From Gamarada debralockiae (lineage: Eukaryota > Ascomycota > Leotiomycetes > Helotiales > Hyphodiscaceae), in the NCBI GenBank assembly GCA_002803225.1, contig NXFV01000459.1, positions 38,445-102,444 on the forward strand: a stretch of DNA of 64,000 nt, written 5' to 3'. Made by a program: the position numbers and the translations under genes. Below the pieces are notes generated by a model. It was not told where the DNA came from, made no database searches, and was given only the letters and a program-made list of their open reading frames with translations. Below are positions 36,317-47,808 of the stretch, in pieces. Position 1 is the first letter of the stretch. Every line of letters begins with the position of its first letter.

Positions 36317-38367
36317 CAATGATGTCACTGTTTTTTTTTTACACTCCTGGCTCCTGACTTTACATGCCAGCTGTACTTGCTGCTGACTCTACAACTGACT
36401 GTAACTGACTAACTGCTAACTAATCGCTGACTGTCCCTGACAGTGCATAATGTTGAGCCTGGCTCAAGTAATAATCGCCCATGTGAAATCGCCTATGTAC
36501 CTTCAGGAGCTAGGCTCTTGTTACAGTACAGCGCATTGTATACAAAATTATGTGTGTCACGCTGATACGGCAGAATCCTAGCTACTGTACCACAGAATCG
36601 ACGGTCGGTTCCGCAGAGCATAATAGTTAGAGCTCAAGCTTATATATAAGAGCTATGCTGAGCTATACTAGACACACGAAAAAGTATGTAAGACTGAGGC
36701 CGTTATAAATATTAAGCGCTTAATGATTCCCTCTATCCTTTAATAAGTTGTCTGACTTATTAGTAATAAAAGACTCTGCGTATTTTAACCTGCTATACAT
36801 TTCGTTCTTCTGCTCTTCAGTTTCGCTTTCAGAAGAAGGGGACTCCAGCATTACTCCGCACCACGTCAGTGCCATGTTCGTAGTGATTTTCCTTTTGTTC
36901 TTGGTCGTACGGTGTACAATCGGTGTCACTAATGCTTCAGGACGACTTGACCAATCGCTAGAATCTGCGTGGAAGAGCTCGTCGCGCCACGCTGGCCGAG
37001 ATCGCCCAGCATCTGTAGACGGAGAGAGAGTCGGACATCTCGGAAGCCGCTCTGGCCATCGTCCCCGCCATATTTCATCTCCTTTGCTCAGACGCCCTTC
37101 ACCATTTTAGTCAGAGTGTAGTATCAATAGCAGTACGCGGAAATGTGTGTATACCGTCAGAAATGTAGATAGACCCACCAGGGGTTGACAAGTCTGCCCG
37201 GACACTCGAAAAAAGTGCACCCGGGTTTTTTTTAACTAGCAACAAGATTCAGATAAATAAAAAGTCACCAGAAATATAGAGAAAATCGCGTGGAATGATC
37301 TTGTTAATTTAGATGTTTTTTTATTATGTTGTGTTGAAAATTTACATACGGTGAGGAATAAGCTAATGTAATCAACTCGGCCCTTCACACTAGGTGCAGG
37401 AATTGACTGCGTAGGGGCGAACAGAGCCTCAACGTTTTTATTGTATAGACAATTGAATCAATATATCACCACACAGAGCTTCTAACTCTAGCTCCTTTAA
37501 GTTCTACAACTTGCTTACAACGCCAAGGCATCTCTCTTATTTACTTATAGCTAGTTATCTACTGCTATGTCAGTGTCAGGAGGGGGTTGGTTATCAGAGG
37601 AGCGCTTACCCAGTTTCGCTGCGATCCAAAGTGCTTAAGTTTAAGCTCATTGGATAGCTCACCTTCTTGCTGTCTGCAGGCTAGGACCTCATCTGCATGT
37701 ATACGTCTCACTACGTCCGTCAAGGCTCCAGCAATTTCTGCATATCAGACCGTGGCCAAGGGGTAAGCTGGGGTGCTGCCTTGTCTAGCAGTGCTTGGGT
37801 ATTATCAACTAACTCCTTCCCTCTTGTGCTTCACATTCGGTAAGTAAGTTTGCCGCTCTTGCTTAGGCGCTAATCATCCTCGGCTCACCCTTGGCTCAGC
37901 CAGATCATCTGAGCAGCCTGAGCAGCCCCCTGAGCACCTAAGCATCTCATCATGTGATTTTGTCTTCCTGTTTCTTAGCTAATCACACTTAGTCTGGCCT
38001 GAAATTCTTTTATTAAATTTATTAAGATTTAATTATCAAATTTGTCTAAGTATAGCGGTTTGGGCTACTGAAAACAGCAGGTTTAGTCGCTATTCTACAC
38101 AGTCTCGACTGTTCGCTTAACATGTCCTACGAGGCTCACGTGTCCCATTCGCTTGACGGGTTATCGTTGGATAGCGAGCGACAAACGGAAATCAAGAGCG
38201 TATAAACACTATCTTCATTCTGACACTCGTTGGCCCAAAATCGAAAATGTAGAAGCAAGAACTTGCACTTGGAATTTTAAACGAGGGAGAGATATAAGCA
38301 AGGAATCGTTCCTTTCTATATCTATCGAAGTCTTTAATAGGCAGATGTAATACTAATATAGTATTAG
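36317..38367. other. AT-rich, repeat-bearing gene-free island
   Basis: About 2 kb. It starts with a CTGACT/CTAACT-rich low-complexity block (about 36353-36440) and contains one copy of an LTR-like repeat (36628-36675), a 9-11 nt T run, and TA-rich DNA. Short ORFs only. Looks like degenerate transposon sequence. Confidence 0.5.
36628..36675 (+). repeat. LTR-like dispersed repeat, copy A
   Basis: GAGCTCAAGCTTATATATAA-AGAGCTATGC block, matching the blocks at 48739-48791 and 52615-52675. A TGTGTCACG string at about 36552 may be the element end, since copy B also has TGTCACGG about 100 bp before its block. This copy is the most diverged. Confidence 0.55.
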
Positions 38368-41300
38368 TTAGTCTCCACGTGTGGACTCTGGAAACGGTCC
38401 CCAGCGTATAATAGGCCGCGGCTCTACCATCTCACCAGCTTCTCTGCGCCTCCGCTTATCCTCTTTGTCTGATTGCGCATAAATTTCTATTCTGGCGCTA
38501 AAGCTTGTCGACCGATCCTTGAGTTTGATCTCCCGAACCGCTTCAGCCCACGGCTTGCCTTTCCCCAAGTAATGCAACAACATTTGGAGTCCGTCCCAAC
38601 GGAATTGCGTACTCCTTTTCTTTGTTAACTCCGAGATTGGCAAGCTCTTCAGTTCGCTGACCCAGTCCGCAGCATCAATCCGTTCTTTGCCGGTGAAAGG
38701 CCGGTAATGAAGTGGAAGATTCCAGAGCGTGTCCCCATCACGTAGATTGCGATCGAACCACTGCGGTATCGGATGGTGGATTGTGTGATGTCCATATCCG
38801 CTTTGGAGGAGATCTTCCACAATCACCGCGAGCTCCTTATCACCCGCCAACTCAGGTATATCAGCAACTGCAAAAAGACAAATGTCATGTCTATCCGAAC
38901 CATCAGCTGTCAAGTTCAAGGATACAACGAGCTCGAGTCCGTATGCTGAGAAGACATCAGGACCTGATGCGGTGAAGTGATGCGGCTTCTCATCGTATTT
39001 ACTGCCGAGAATGCACCTAGCACATCGGCTCTCCTCATGCAGGTCTTTTTCAGAAACAACTCCTGTTGCTTCCAAATTACGAATAAAGGATAGATCTCCC
39101 GGCGCAGGTACTCGATCCGCAGGGTAGCGTTTTTTGATCCAATTGCTACGCTGTTCAGGGGAAAGTTGATACACCTCTCTGGGGATTATGAACTTCGTCT
39201 TCTTCTTCCTCTTAGCAATTTTGTGAAATCTTTGGATGAATTCGGGCAATCTTGGCCGTCGAAGAGGTCCAAATGCCAAGCTTTCGATGGGTGGAGCGTG
39301 GTCACTCCTTTTTCGCTCCGGTAGAGCATACAGAGACAGGCATGTGCAGGTAGTAGCCGCGATGAAGAGTTGGCCTGGAGAGCCGGAGAGGAGGCACCGG
39401 AGTGTCTCGATGAGAATTGTTTTGCTGCATGATCGTGCAGCCTTCGCCACCAATTCTCGCCCAGGGTGTTGAATTTTGAAATTAGCGTAAGTAAAGATAA
39501 TATCGAATGCTGCCTTTGACACCGCCAGATACGTTAATTCTCGGACGATGGTCCATGAAGTATTCATGAAACTCTTCGTCTCGATCAGTACATAGAACTC
39601 AGCATAGGTTGATGGCGCCGGGGATTCAGTGATGGTTCTTGATCTGCCAGTCCAGGCCTCTTCTAGGTCATCAAGGTCATCTCCAGTAAGCAGGAGGAGT
39701 TCATTCCATTTCGCGAGGAAATTCAACAGTTGCCTAGCTGGCTCTTCACCTCCTGCTAGTTGGAGAAGCTTTGTCACATTTTGCTCCGTAATAAACAGGC
39801 CTTCTACCCGTGACTCTACCAGGGCTGCTGAACGCAGTGTGCCAAGCTTTGTATTCGGTATAGATATAGGTAACAAACTCTGGTGGTCTAGAGCAGGAGC
39901 GATGTCGGACTCTCCGAAGTCTTGCTCAAAGTCAAGTCCAGCGACTGTGCTCGGTGCAGCCTGGATCCAGTTGGATATGTTTCTTCGCATAGAAATAATG
40001 TCACTATCCTCGGTCAAGCTGATTTGATCAAAGGTCGATCCAGTCACAAGCGACTTCAGCTGTCTTAAAATAGATGGTCGGTATATGTCCCGAGCCCAGT
40101 CAAAAATATAGTCCACGATAAGGAGAAGTTGCAGGGAACTATCTTTCGACATTATGGAGCCATCCCAGAGGTGTAAAATATCCTAATTAGAGTCAATAGA
40201 GTACCGACTAACTCCTAAATATGGAAGCGAATCTTTGAGAAATCTTGAATTCAAAATTTGACACCTCAGTCGTGCATCTACAATTATTAAAGAAAACCAA
40301 TGAGAGGAATATTTGTTCTCATTAATATGATATTGCGTGATAGAATGAATTGGAGAGGATACGCACATATCTAGCGGGTTCGCTATCTGAGAGACAACAC
40401 CCATATACTCGCCAGGCATCGCCTCGATTCGCAAAGAACCATACCAGAGGCGCGTCCGCGATGCCACCGTCCTGTACTCGCGCAAGCAAATCCTCCTGCA
40501 GTTTAAGCAGAGCAAATATTGGGAAAGCCGTTTGCGTTTGTATTTCGTAGAAGCCACTCGAGCTTTTTCCGGATTTGGCTTCTAAGATCAGAAAAGGGAA
40601 AAGTAAAGGCTCAACCCCGTCCTTGAAGGGGCTGCTCCTCACCAGCTCCCCAAGAGTGACATCAGCGTCGTTGGCAAGTGCGCCTGGCACGGGTGTTGAC
40701 AATAGCTTCTCGAAATTATTCGTCTCTTGTAGTCCATAGACTCGATCTGGTTCTTGCTTTGGTAGTTGGGATCGTAATAATGAATCATGGATGATCACTT
40801 CTTGAGTTCGGTCATCGAACAAGGGATTGGTACCGATCTCATAGCTGCGCGGGAGTTAGGAGAGGAAATCGCGGTCTCGTGAAAGTAACATACTAATCCT
40901 GTGGCCGATCGTTGGGTGCACAGGTGCATGGCTTACGATTTTTCCTTCGGTCTTCCAGGTTTGCAGCAACCTCGTCAAGCTCGTTGATGCAGGCTTCAAT
41001 CTCGGAACGCCAGATCCTTGCACGACATTTCGGACTTTTATACGCATCAGCGTAGACCAGAACATTAGCAGCCTGCCTTACCATGCAACTTCAACACTGA
41101 ATCTTCGAAGAACATCATTCTCCAAACCGAACCTCCAACCAGACTCGTTTCGTTGCTGATTGAAGAGGCGAGCAGCACGTTTCGCCAACCACTCCGCACG
41201 ATATTTCGTCTGTTCCCGCCAGGGCTCATCATTAGATCGGATGTCTATACTAGCACAGAAACTGTCGAATTTCTGATCCCCAATCTTGCGGATACTCTGG

Positions 41301-41422
41301 AACGAGCGCTGATGGGCTGCCGGCCATTGCTGTGCATTTGGAGGCGACTGGATCGTTATTCCGTATCGTTTGGCGAGTCTCCGAAGGTCCCGCACCTTGT
41401 CATCATCTTTGTCGTCCGCCAT
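38368..41422 (-). CDS. Large accessory protein with PD-(D/E)XK nuclease-like motif
   Basis: Four exons, 41422-41082, 41034-40894, 40844-40367 and 40182-38368, give 924 residues. Introns are 47, 49 and 184 nt with GT-AG ends. The first join creates FSVEVACPKCRARIWRSEIEA, which supports the model. Cys pairs CPKC and CTC lie at about 114-155. The core is NPLFDDRTQEVIIHDS ... FPFLILEAKSG ... QTQTAFPIFALLKLQEDLL ... PLVWFFANRGDAWRVYG (about 165-310). The Asp, the ExK of LEAK and the following Gln suit a restriction-endonuclease-like fold. LLLIVDYIFDWARDIYRPSI comes next, then about 550 residues with another Cys pair (CARC, near 755) and no recognised domain. I do not know a function; nucleic-acid cleavage is inference. 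It sits in a transposon-rich island between a dead Hsp70-like gene and a MITE, with an intact frame. Confidence 0.7.
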
Positions 41423-42571
41423 GTGGAACAAGTGAGAGCTATAGCTATGATTTCGTGATAAAAAAATGGATGCGGCGTGAAATATATATATAATCCCCCC
41501 CCCTTTTCTCCTCCCCCCTTGTTTTTCGACATATATACCTGTGGACTCGTCTAGATGCAAGGCTTGAGGCTGGCAGCTCTCGAAACAACTAATGACACAT
41601 AGCATGTTTTAGGGCATTGCGGGTGTCAGATTTATGGCTTAGTGGGGCAGGGCAGGGTCACGTGGACGCTAGTAAAAGAGCTTCGTAGAAGTGATATTTC
41701 TGAGATGTACTTGACTTAATTCTTATTCCAGTTCTACCTGCGGTAGAGCCTGTATATATAGAGCTCTGCACAGCTCGTGCATATGTACCTTACGGACGAG
41801 TCTACGGAGCCTTCAGATATCGGGTCTGATCGGTACTAAAGATAACGATATTTCAGGCAATATTCCTGACAGCGGGTGCATGTAGTGGATCCCGCGTGAC
41901 AGGGTTCGTTTATCCGAACCGCGCTTTCATTTCAAGACTATTTTTGCACTATCCCCCGGGTCCCGGTGAGAGGCCTTGCTTAGACAGTACAGCATAATTT
42001 TATGTACATGTGCATACAAATTACCTTAGTACAGTAAACCTGCCTATAACGAATCTGGATATAACGAACGCTAACAAATCCCTCGATATAACGTACGAGA
42101 CGAAAAGCTTTGCAGGGATAATTTGAATGAGGACAGGGATTCTATATAACGATCTCTGGATATAACGAATTTTTGGGCCCACGCCCCATACAGATTTTTC
42201 GGGTTCGTTATAACCAGGTTTTACTGTAATATATCAATTGAATAACCCATGTCTGTGAAATCTTGCTGTGTAGCTTTCTGAAATCTCGGACCGATGAGCA
42301 GGCGCGTAACAATTTGGAATTACATATGACTGCTTTACCAAGTCTTATGTTTGCTCAATATGATCCAGCAATTGATCTTATAGCCACCCAAGTTATCTGT
42401 GTTAATCCATTCGAATGAAGTTGAAATGTTGATATACTATATCCAAGATAACCTGGTATTCGTCATCAACTATTCGTTCTTGCCGCGAGTCGCTGCCGTT
42501 GTTCTTCTTGCTACCGCAAGTCTCTGCAGAAAGCAACTTCCGGGTCCTCGTCTTCCAAATCTTCCCCCGGT
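41423..42571. other. AT-rich gene-free stretch containing a MITE
   Basis: Contains a C run followed by CTTTTCTCC in the leader of the preceding gene, a TATATA-rich block at 41740-41770, and the MITE at 42032-42226. No gene recognised. Confidence 0.5.
42032..42226. mobile_element. Tc1/mariner-type MITE, 195 bp, TA target duplication
   Basis: Left end CAGTAAACCTGCCTATAACG and right end (reverse complement) CAGTAAAACCTGGTTATAAC are imperfect inverted repeats differing by one indel and a few bases, each flanked by TA. The interior repeats a CTGGATATAACGAA-like unit several times. It has no coding capacity, so it would need a transposase supplied elsewhere (Tc1/mariner/pogo type, from the TA target and CAGT ends). 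Confidence 0.85.
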
Positions 42572-43368
42572 CTAGGGTGTTCTCGGTATCCTCGTAATTC
42601 TGCAGCCTTCAGGAGTACTGGATTGATGAGCTGGCAATTCGCATACATCTTGGCTAGGGACTGTCATGAAGTCAGACGCCGAGAATTCGTCCATAGAATG
42701 CGATGGTACAGGTGGTGCATATTCTGGGGGCGGTTTGAGATCGAGATCGATCAGATCTACCCAATATCAGCCAGGTACTTGAGGATGGTGAGTACGACGA
42801 AGAAAGGAATCATACCTATATCGCGAAAAGTGGAAAGTCTCGCTGAGCTCTTTCCCCTCCCCATAGACAGCAACTCGGGATTTTCGACCGTAGTATTACT
42901 GATGGGAAGATCTTTAACTGGCTGCAATGCCTCTAATTGCCTTAAGAAAGTAATTTCAACATTGATCGCCGTATGCTGCTGTTGTAAATTTGCCGTCGGT
43001 CTCGAAAATGCAGTCGAATCGCTCATCACCCACTTCATCTTTCCCACCATAGGAACCCGTCCACCATGCGCCTCCCTTTTACATCCTTCCAGCAAACGTC
43101 CAACATCCAAAATACTCTGATTAGCACCCACGATGATCCGGTCTAGCCTCTTTAACTCATCCGGAGTCGAAGAAAGATGCTTTAAGTGCTTTTCGCGGAG
43201 TGATATGGCATATTGGACGTCTTCGTCGACGCGGCTGACGAGGTCTAAGCATGTCTTGACATCGGTGGACGTGGATTTCAGTTCGTGGATAAATTTGACA
43301 AGAGTGACAGTTGTGTTTACGGCCATACCGATGCTAGAGAGAACTGCAGTTGTTAACGGTTCTGGCAA
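42572..43368 (-). CDS. Small fungal protein with a helical NACHT/STAND N-terminal-like domain
   Basis: Two exons, 43368-42816 and 42756-42572, joined over a 59-nt intron (GTATGA...TAG), encode up to 245 residues. The join gives FRDI-DLIDLDLKPPPEYAPP, a sensible Pro-rich tail that ends at the stop at 42572. The first 100 residues (TTVTLVKFIHELKSTSTDVK, DLVSRVDEDVQYAISLREKH) are amphipathic helices like those at the N terminus of fungal NLR-type proteins, but no NTPase follows. The expected first codon, in front of PEPLTTAVLSSIG, is TTG at 43368; the first in-frame ATG is 14 codons later. It may therefore start at that Met, use an upstream exon, or be inactive. Function unknown. Confidence 0.65.
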
Positions 43369-44027
43369 GTCGCGAACTATTTGAAATATATGCCAATGAC
43401 GGTCGTCGTCGGACAGTGGGGATCACGTTTGCTCCATATTTTTGAGCCTCCGTGAGAGAGCCTCGTGAAGGTTATCATTAGACCCGCTGAAATAGGGGGT
43501 TGCTGAGACATGGAGCTCTAGCTGAGCAAAGCGGGAATATTGGTGCAGCCACAGGTGATACACGAGTCAAAAGAAGGACAAATGGGACAGAGTGGCTGCA
43601 GCTGAAAGTCGAGATGAGGCTATTTAGGACTCTGTTTCCTCATGGAGTACCACTGATACCCTGTTCGCTGGGTAGGTAAAGTTAGACGGGGAGGCAAGGA
43701 GAGGGCCAATCACGAAGCTAGCCAGGTTCACATCTCTATGCGTTTCCCATTGCGACGTACCCAACATATTCGGGCGAGACTTGCTCTACTGTATTTGCTT
43801 GTTCGCCCAAAAGCCCACTTGAGTTGAGCAATTCTCGCTCCATTGACTGGACGTGTTGATCGTTTTGGGACGTGAAAAGGCAAGGTTGAAAAGTAAAGAA
43901 CCTCTTTAGTTCTGCCACATCTCACCGCCCCTTTCTTCCTAATGAGGCAGTCCGACACAAAATTTCATAATCCCCTCATTCACCTTCTCCCTCCAATCTA
44001 GCAACCCCACCTTCTGACACACTCACC
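43369..44027. promoter_or_regulatory. Divergent intergenic region upstream of RMT2
   Basis: 659 bp between the small helical-domain gene (-) and RMT2 (+); the last 60 bp are C/T-rich, typical of a fungal leader. No specific site identified. Confidence 0.4.
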
Positions 44028-45320
44028 ATGGACGACCCCGAGTTTTCTACTCCATCGGTAGACATCAACACGCAAACTATCCTCCTCCATGCCTCAAACC
44101 ACGATCTCGCAGCCCTAAAACATTTCCTCCGCCTCCCAGGCAATGCCTCTGTCCAAGACCAAGAAACAGGCTATACCCCTCTGCACGCAGCAGTTGCTGC
44201 TTGCGGACCTGCGAAATTAGAATCCGAGAATGATCTAGGAAAGGAAAAGGAGGGGCAGGATGGTGAGGAAGAAGGGGAGGTAGATATGGCGAAAGCTAAG
44301 GAGGTAGTGAAGGAATTATTCCTTTCGGGCGCTATATGGAATGATCTAGACACGAACAACGAGACGCCTGGATGTATGGCTTGGAGACTGGGTAGGAAGG
44401 AGCTATATGAACTCTGTGTTGAGGCGGGTGTTAGGGCGGAGATGTTGTTGGGTTTGCTTGGGGGATATGAACCGCTCGCAGACGAAGATTCCGAGGACGA
44501 AGAGATAGAAGCACAACTTGATGGCGAGGAGACGCAAGAACCTGTGTTACCGGCACAGAATGGCACGAATGGACATAGAGATGAAGCAATTGATGAGGAA
44601 GGAGAGAAAAAGGACGTCAACTCGGAAGATTACCTGAAATCCGACCTTAAGTTCGAAGACGACAAGCTGCTTGACGCAGACGCAAACGGTGTCATGATGG
44701 CATGGGAAACGGACATTATGCGCCGGACCGTTGATCTCCTCCTTCCCGGAAATCGACCTGGCAAACGAATTCTTAATATTGGATTTGGAATGGGCATTGT
44801 TGATCGTATGTTCCGAAACACGAAGCCTCTCGCGCACCATATTATTGAGGCACATCCTGCTGTTTTGGCAAAGTTGGAGGAAGAAGGTTCGGATTTTGGG
44901 AAGACGTGGGAGGAGTCAGCGCCAGAAGGAGGGAAATACGTTATCCACAAGGGCAAATGGCAGGATATTATGCCGAAATTGCTAGACGAGGGAGAGATGT
45001 TCGATGCTATATACTTCGATACATTTGGCGAGGATTATTCGCAGCTGAAGATGTTCTTCACGGAGTATGTGGTAGGTCTTCTTGACCCTGAGGGCAAATT
45101 TGGGTTCTTCAATGGCTTGGGGGCGGATAGGAGGGTATGTTACGATGTTTATTGTAGAGTAGTAGAGTTGGATTTGTGTGATGCGGGGATGGACGTTGAG
45201 TGGACTGATGTGCCTGTGGAGGGATTAGGTGGGGAGGGTGAAGGGGAGTGGAAAGGTGTGAGAAGGCGGTATTGGACCTTAGACCAGTACAAGCTGCCGA
45301 TTTGTAGCTTTATGGGTTAG
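44028..45320 (+). CDS. RMT2: Protein arginine N5(delta)-methyltransferase Rmt2
   Basis: Single exon of 430 residues, ATG 44028. An N-terminal ankyrin-like region (TILLHASNHDLAALKHFLRL, TGYTPLHAAVAACG; then LFLSGAIWNDLDTNNETPG) is followed by an acidic linker (about 145-195). The methyltransferase domain has DANGVMMAWETDIMRR, motif I RILNIGFGMGIVDRMF, then HHIIEAHPAVL, FDAIYFDTFGEDYSQL and the terminal RRYWTLDQYKLPICSF. Yeast Rmt2 methylates the delta nitrogen of Arg in ribosomal protein L12. Ankyrin repeats plus this methyltransferase are diagnostic. A very acidic insertion (PLADEDSEDEEIEAQ) is common in fungi. Confidence 0.95.
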   Translation: MDDPEFSTPSVDINTQTILLHASNHDLAALKHFLRLPGNASVQDQETGYTPLHAAVAACGPAKLESENDLGKEKEGQDGEEEGEVDMAKAKEVVKELFLSGAIWNDLDTNNETPGCMAWRLGRKELYELCVEAGVRAEMLLGLLGGYEPLADEDSEDEEIEAQLDGEETQEPVLPAQNGTNGHRDEAIDEEGEKKDVNSEDYLKSDLKFEDDKLLDADANGVMMAWETDIMRRTVDLLLPGNRPGKRILNIGFGMGIVDRMFRNTKPLAHHIIEAHPAVLAKLEEEGSDFGKTWEESAPEGGKYVIHKGKWQDIMPKLLDEGEMFDAIYFDTFGEDYSQLKMFFTEYVVGLLDPEGKFGFFNGLGADRRVCYDVYCRVVELDLCDAGMDVEWTDVPVEGLGGEGEGEWKGVRRRYWTLDQYKLPICSFMG

Positions 45321-45549
45321 AATGGTTGGGAAAAGTTATGATACCCCTGCATTGCAGATGATCGAGTAATGAGAATCATGAATTGACGTGGCTATGAGAC
45401 TGCTATAGTCCTCTGCATAATCAGCAATCTTTTGCGAATGAACGTGCGTAAACCTTTTCTCTATCATCCGGCTCTCGTGAAATCGTGAAATCCCCAAATG
45501 TACAATCCTTTCAATGTACCGCCATGTCACCAATGTACCAGCTCTCAGT
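45321..45549. other. Convergent 3' intergenic region
   Basis: 229 bp between the stops of RMT2 (+) and hexokinase (-). Nothing recognised. Confidence 0.4.
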
Positions 45550-47180
45550 TTACTTGAAGTTCTCAGGATGCTCGATACCGGCCAAGTTGCCATCCTTAAC
45601 CCGCTTCAAAGTCAGAGCAGCAATGAGAGCCGCACCCACACCGGAGCCATCCTCGGCTGCCAAGATCTCAATAGGGTCTTCATCCTTTGGATTCGCCTTC
45701 TCTGGCCAGTCCAAGATCTCACGCAGAGCGACAGCACCTCGTTGCTTGAAGTGAGGGTACTTGTTGAAGACAGATCCGTCAGCACCAACGTGGCAGGTCT
45801 TGTAATCCTTCTTCTTGGCGATTGCTGCGACACCGCAGGCAGAAAGACGAGCAGCTCGAGTACCGATGAGCTCTGCGAGGCGGCGGATGAGTTCGAGCTC
45901 GGCTTTGTTGGGGACGATGCTGAGCTTGTTCTGAAAGAGGTCGGCAGTCTCCGACAAGTTCTCAAAGGGATCCCTTGGATATCGTTAGCAAGTTCCAACC
46001 TCCAAGCTCTTGTGAAAATTTTACTTACTCTTCAATCAAAGACAAGAAAGAGGAATCAAGGGTGTAAGCCTTTCGGAGCTTGTCAATGTTCTGACCCTCG
46101 AAGATGTGGACCTCCTTGTTGTCGTGTAAATCAACTAAGACCAATCGCAACAACTCGCCGAGATAGAGACCTGCGATCATCTTTTCAAACGCCTGCTGGC
46201 CTGGGCGAGGAGAATCCTTGTCGATGATGATGTCATATGGTGTTCGTGGAAGAACCTTGTGCTCATTGTCGAATGCACCCCATTCGCAGTTGATGGCCAT
46301 TGGGCAGTCAGGTGGAAGGTTCATGTGAGCCAGCTTGGGAATTGACCCGCAATTCTCCATATATGCAGCATTGCATCCAGTGCCGAAGATACATCCAATC
46401 TTTATCTTGGTATCGGTGTATGCGGAGGCAATCAAGGTACCGGTGGTATCGTTGATCAGAGCAGTGAGTTTAATGGGAGAACCCTGTCCATGTGTTAGCA
46501 GAAATTTCGTAAAACGGACAGAATACCTGCTCTCTTGGCAATGGCATCCTCGAGCATCGGAACGACGTTCTTGCCCTCAACACCATCAATATCAAAACCC
46601 TTAGTCCAGCGTTGGAGGACACCATGGTCAATGTAGTCCTGCGTGGCTGGGTACGAGAAAGTGAAACCGAGATGTAACTTGTCAATCTTCTCGTCCGCGT
46701 GGTGAGACTCAATGAATTGCTGTAGACAGTCCGCAATATACTCCCAGAGCTCGTCAGAATCACCAGTCTTGAGTTCTTCCGGCATGCGGTATTTGGATTG
46801 GATTATGTCGAACTCAGACTTTTGGTCGGTCAAGATAATCTCGCAGACTCGCAAGTTGGTCCCACCCATATCCAAAGCGAGGAAGGTTCCAGTCTCATAA
46901 CCGGTTGGGAAAGACATGACCCATGTTGGGTTCATGGGCTATGGGTAATTAGCATTGGTTGTGGTTCGGCTTGGAGGAATACTTACAATGCTACCACCCT
47001 CAACACTGAGACCTAACCAAATGTCAGTAATAGCTCTTTCATAGCCACGAGAATTTACGTACCCTTCTCGAGCTCGGAAATGAAGTGGTCAGTGATTCCC
47101 TTCAGCTTTGTCTTGTCGACCGTGAAGAGTTCCTCCAGCCGCTTGATCTCCTGCAAAAGGTCCTTTGGCACATCGGCCAT
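45550..47180 (-). CDS. HXK1: Hexokinase
   Basis: Five exons, 47180-47063, 47012-46987, 46938-46531, 46483-46029 and 45973-45550, give 476 residues. The protein starts MADVPKDLLQEIKRLEELFT. ATP-binding and sugar-binding motifs are intact: LALDMGGTNLRV, LGFTFSYPATQ, and IGCIFGTGCNAAYMEN; the C-terminal ATP site reads GADGSVFNKYPHF and AAEDGSGVGAALIAA. The enzyme phosphorylates glucose, fructose or mannose in the cytosol. The third intron (46530-46484) keeps frame only with a GC donor (AGA|GCAGGT...ACAG), giving AIAKR-GSPIKLTALINDT; the nearby GT donor puts a stop five codons later. Hexokinase rather than glucokinase is supported by overall similarity, but the precise isoform is not. Confidence 0.94.
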
Positions 47181-47808
47181 AGAACCTGAAAACACATGTC
47201 AGCAAATGATCAGACTGGGATAAAGTGTGGGGTTGATTATAAATGAAACATAAGAGAGAAAAGCAAGTCTGAGGCTGAGTAACCTTTCTTTTTCGGGGCT
47301 CGGTCTTCTTGGCCGAGATAAAAGAATATGATTGATGTAGATTATATGTTGTAGATTGGAAGGGAGTGGGAAAAGTTTGTTGAGAGGGAGAGATACTATA
47401 TTCTGGGATAATCACTGACGAGCTACTGCCTCGTACAAGGTTGTAGATGAATAGCTCAGAAGCATAATGCGGTGAAACTCAACAAGAACAAAACGAATAA
47501 GGAATTGGCAAAAATACCTTTGCGTGAAGGCGGGCGTCTTGGACCGAGGCCTACCATTGTAAGGGACGCTTATTGCTTGGAAGAGTTGGAGTGGGATAAA
47601 GACGTCGTGTGACGTGAATTGAAATGATTGAAAATGAGGTCGTGTTGAGATGTGGTGAACCAAAAAGATTGAGGTCGTTATGATCCGATTCTGTTATGTG
47701 ATTACTAATAGAGTAAATTTAAGCTAAGCTAGGAACGGAAAAGCCGGAAAACCTCGGCTTTGATGCGAGCACCTGGATAAACCCCTTCTCAATCAAATCG
47801 TGATATTG
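47181..47808. promoter_or_regulatory. Hexokinase promoter and leader
   Basis: 0.6 kb upstream of the hexokinase start. A GT...AG-compatible leader intron may lie here, but I could not fix it. No other gene recognised. Confidence 0.35.

Noticed and set aside
36300..38360. Firm claim of RIP in the AT-rich islands
   Set aside because: AT-richness, transitions and stop patterns fit RIP, but dinucleotide indices were not computed, so it is left as inference only.
41740..41790. TATATATAGAGCTCTGCACAGC block as a further LTR-like copy
   Set aside because: Shares only short TATATA/GAGCTC strings with the three accepted copies, not the longer blocks. The same holds for 61636-61690.
44171..44620. 149-codon minus-strand ORF with a Ser-rich sequence
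   Set aside because: Antisense of the acidic linker and ankyrin part of RMT2; its composition mirrors that linker.
46519..46520. GTCCGT as donor for the hexokinase intron
   Set aside because: Leads to a frame that does not continue the hexokinase sequence; the GC donor at 46530 does.
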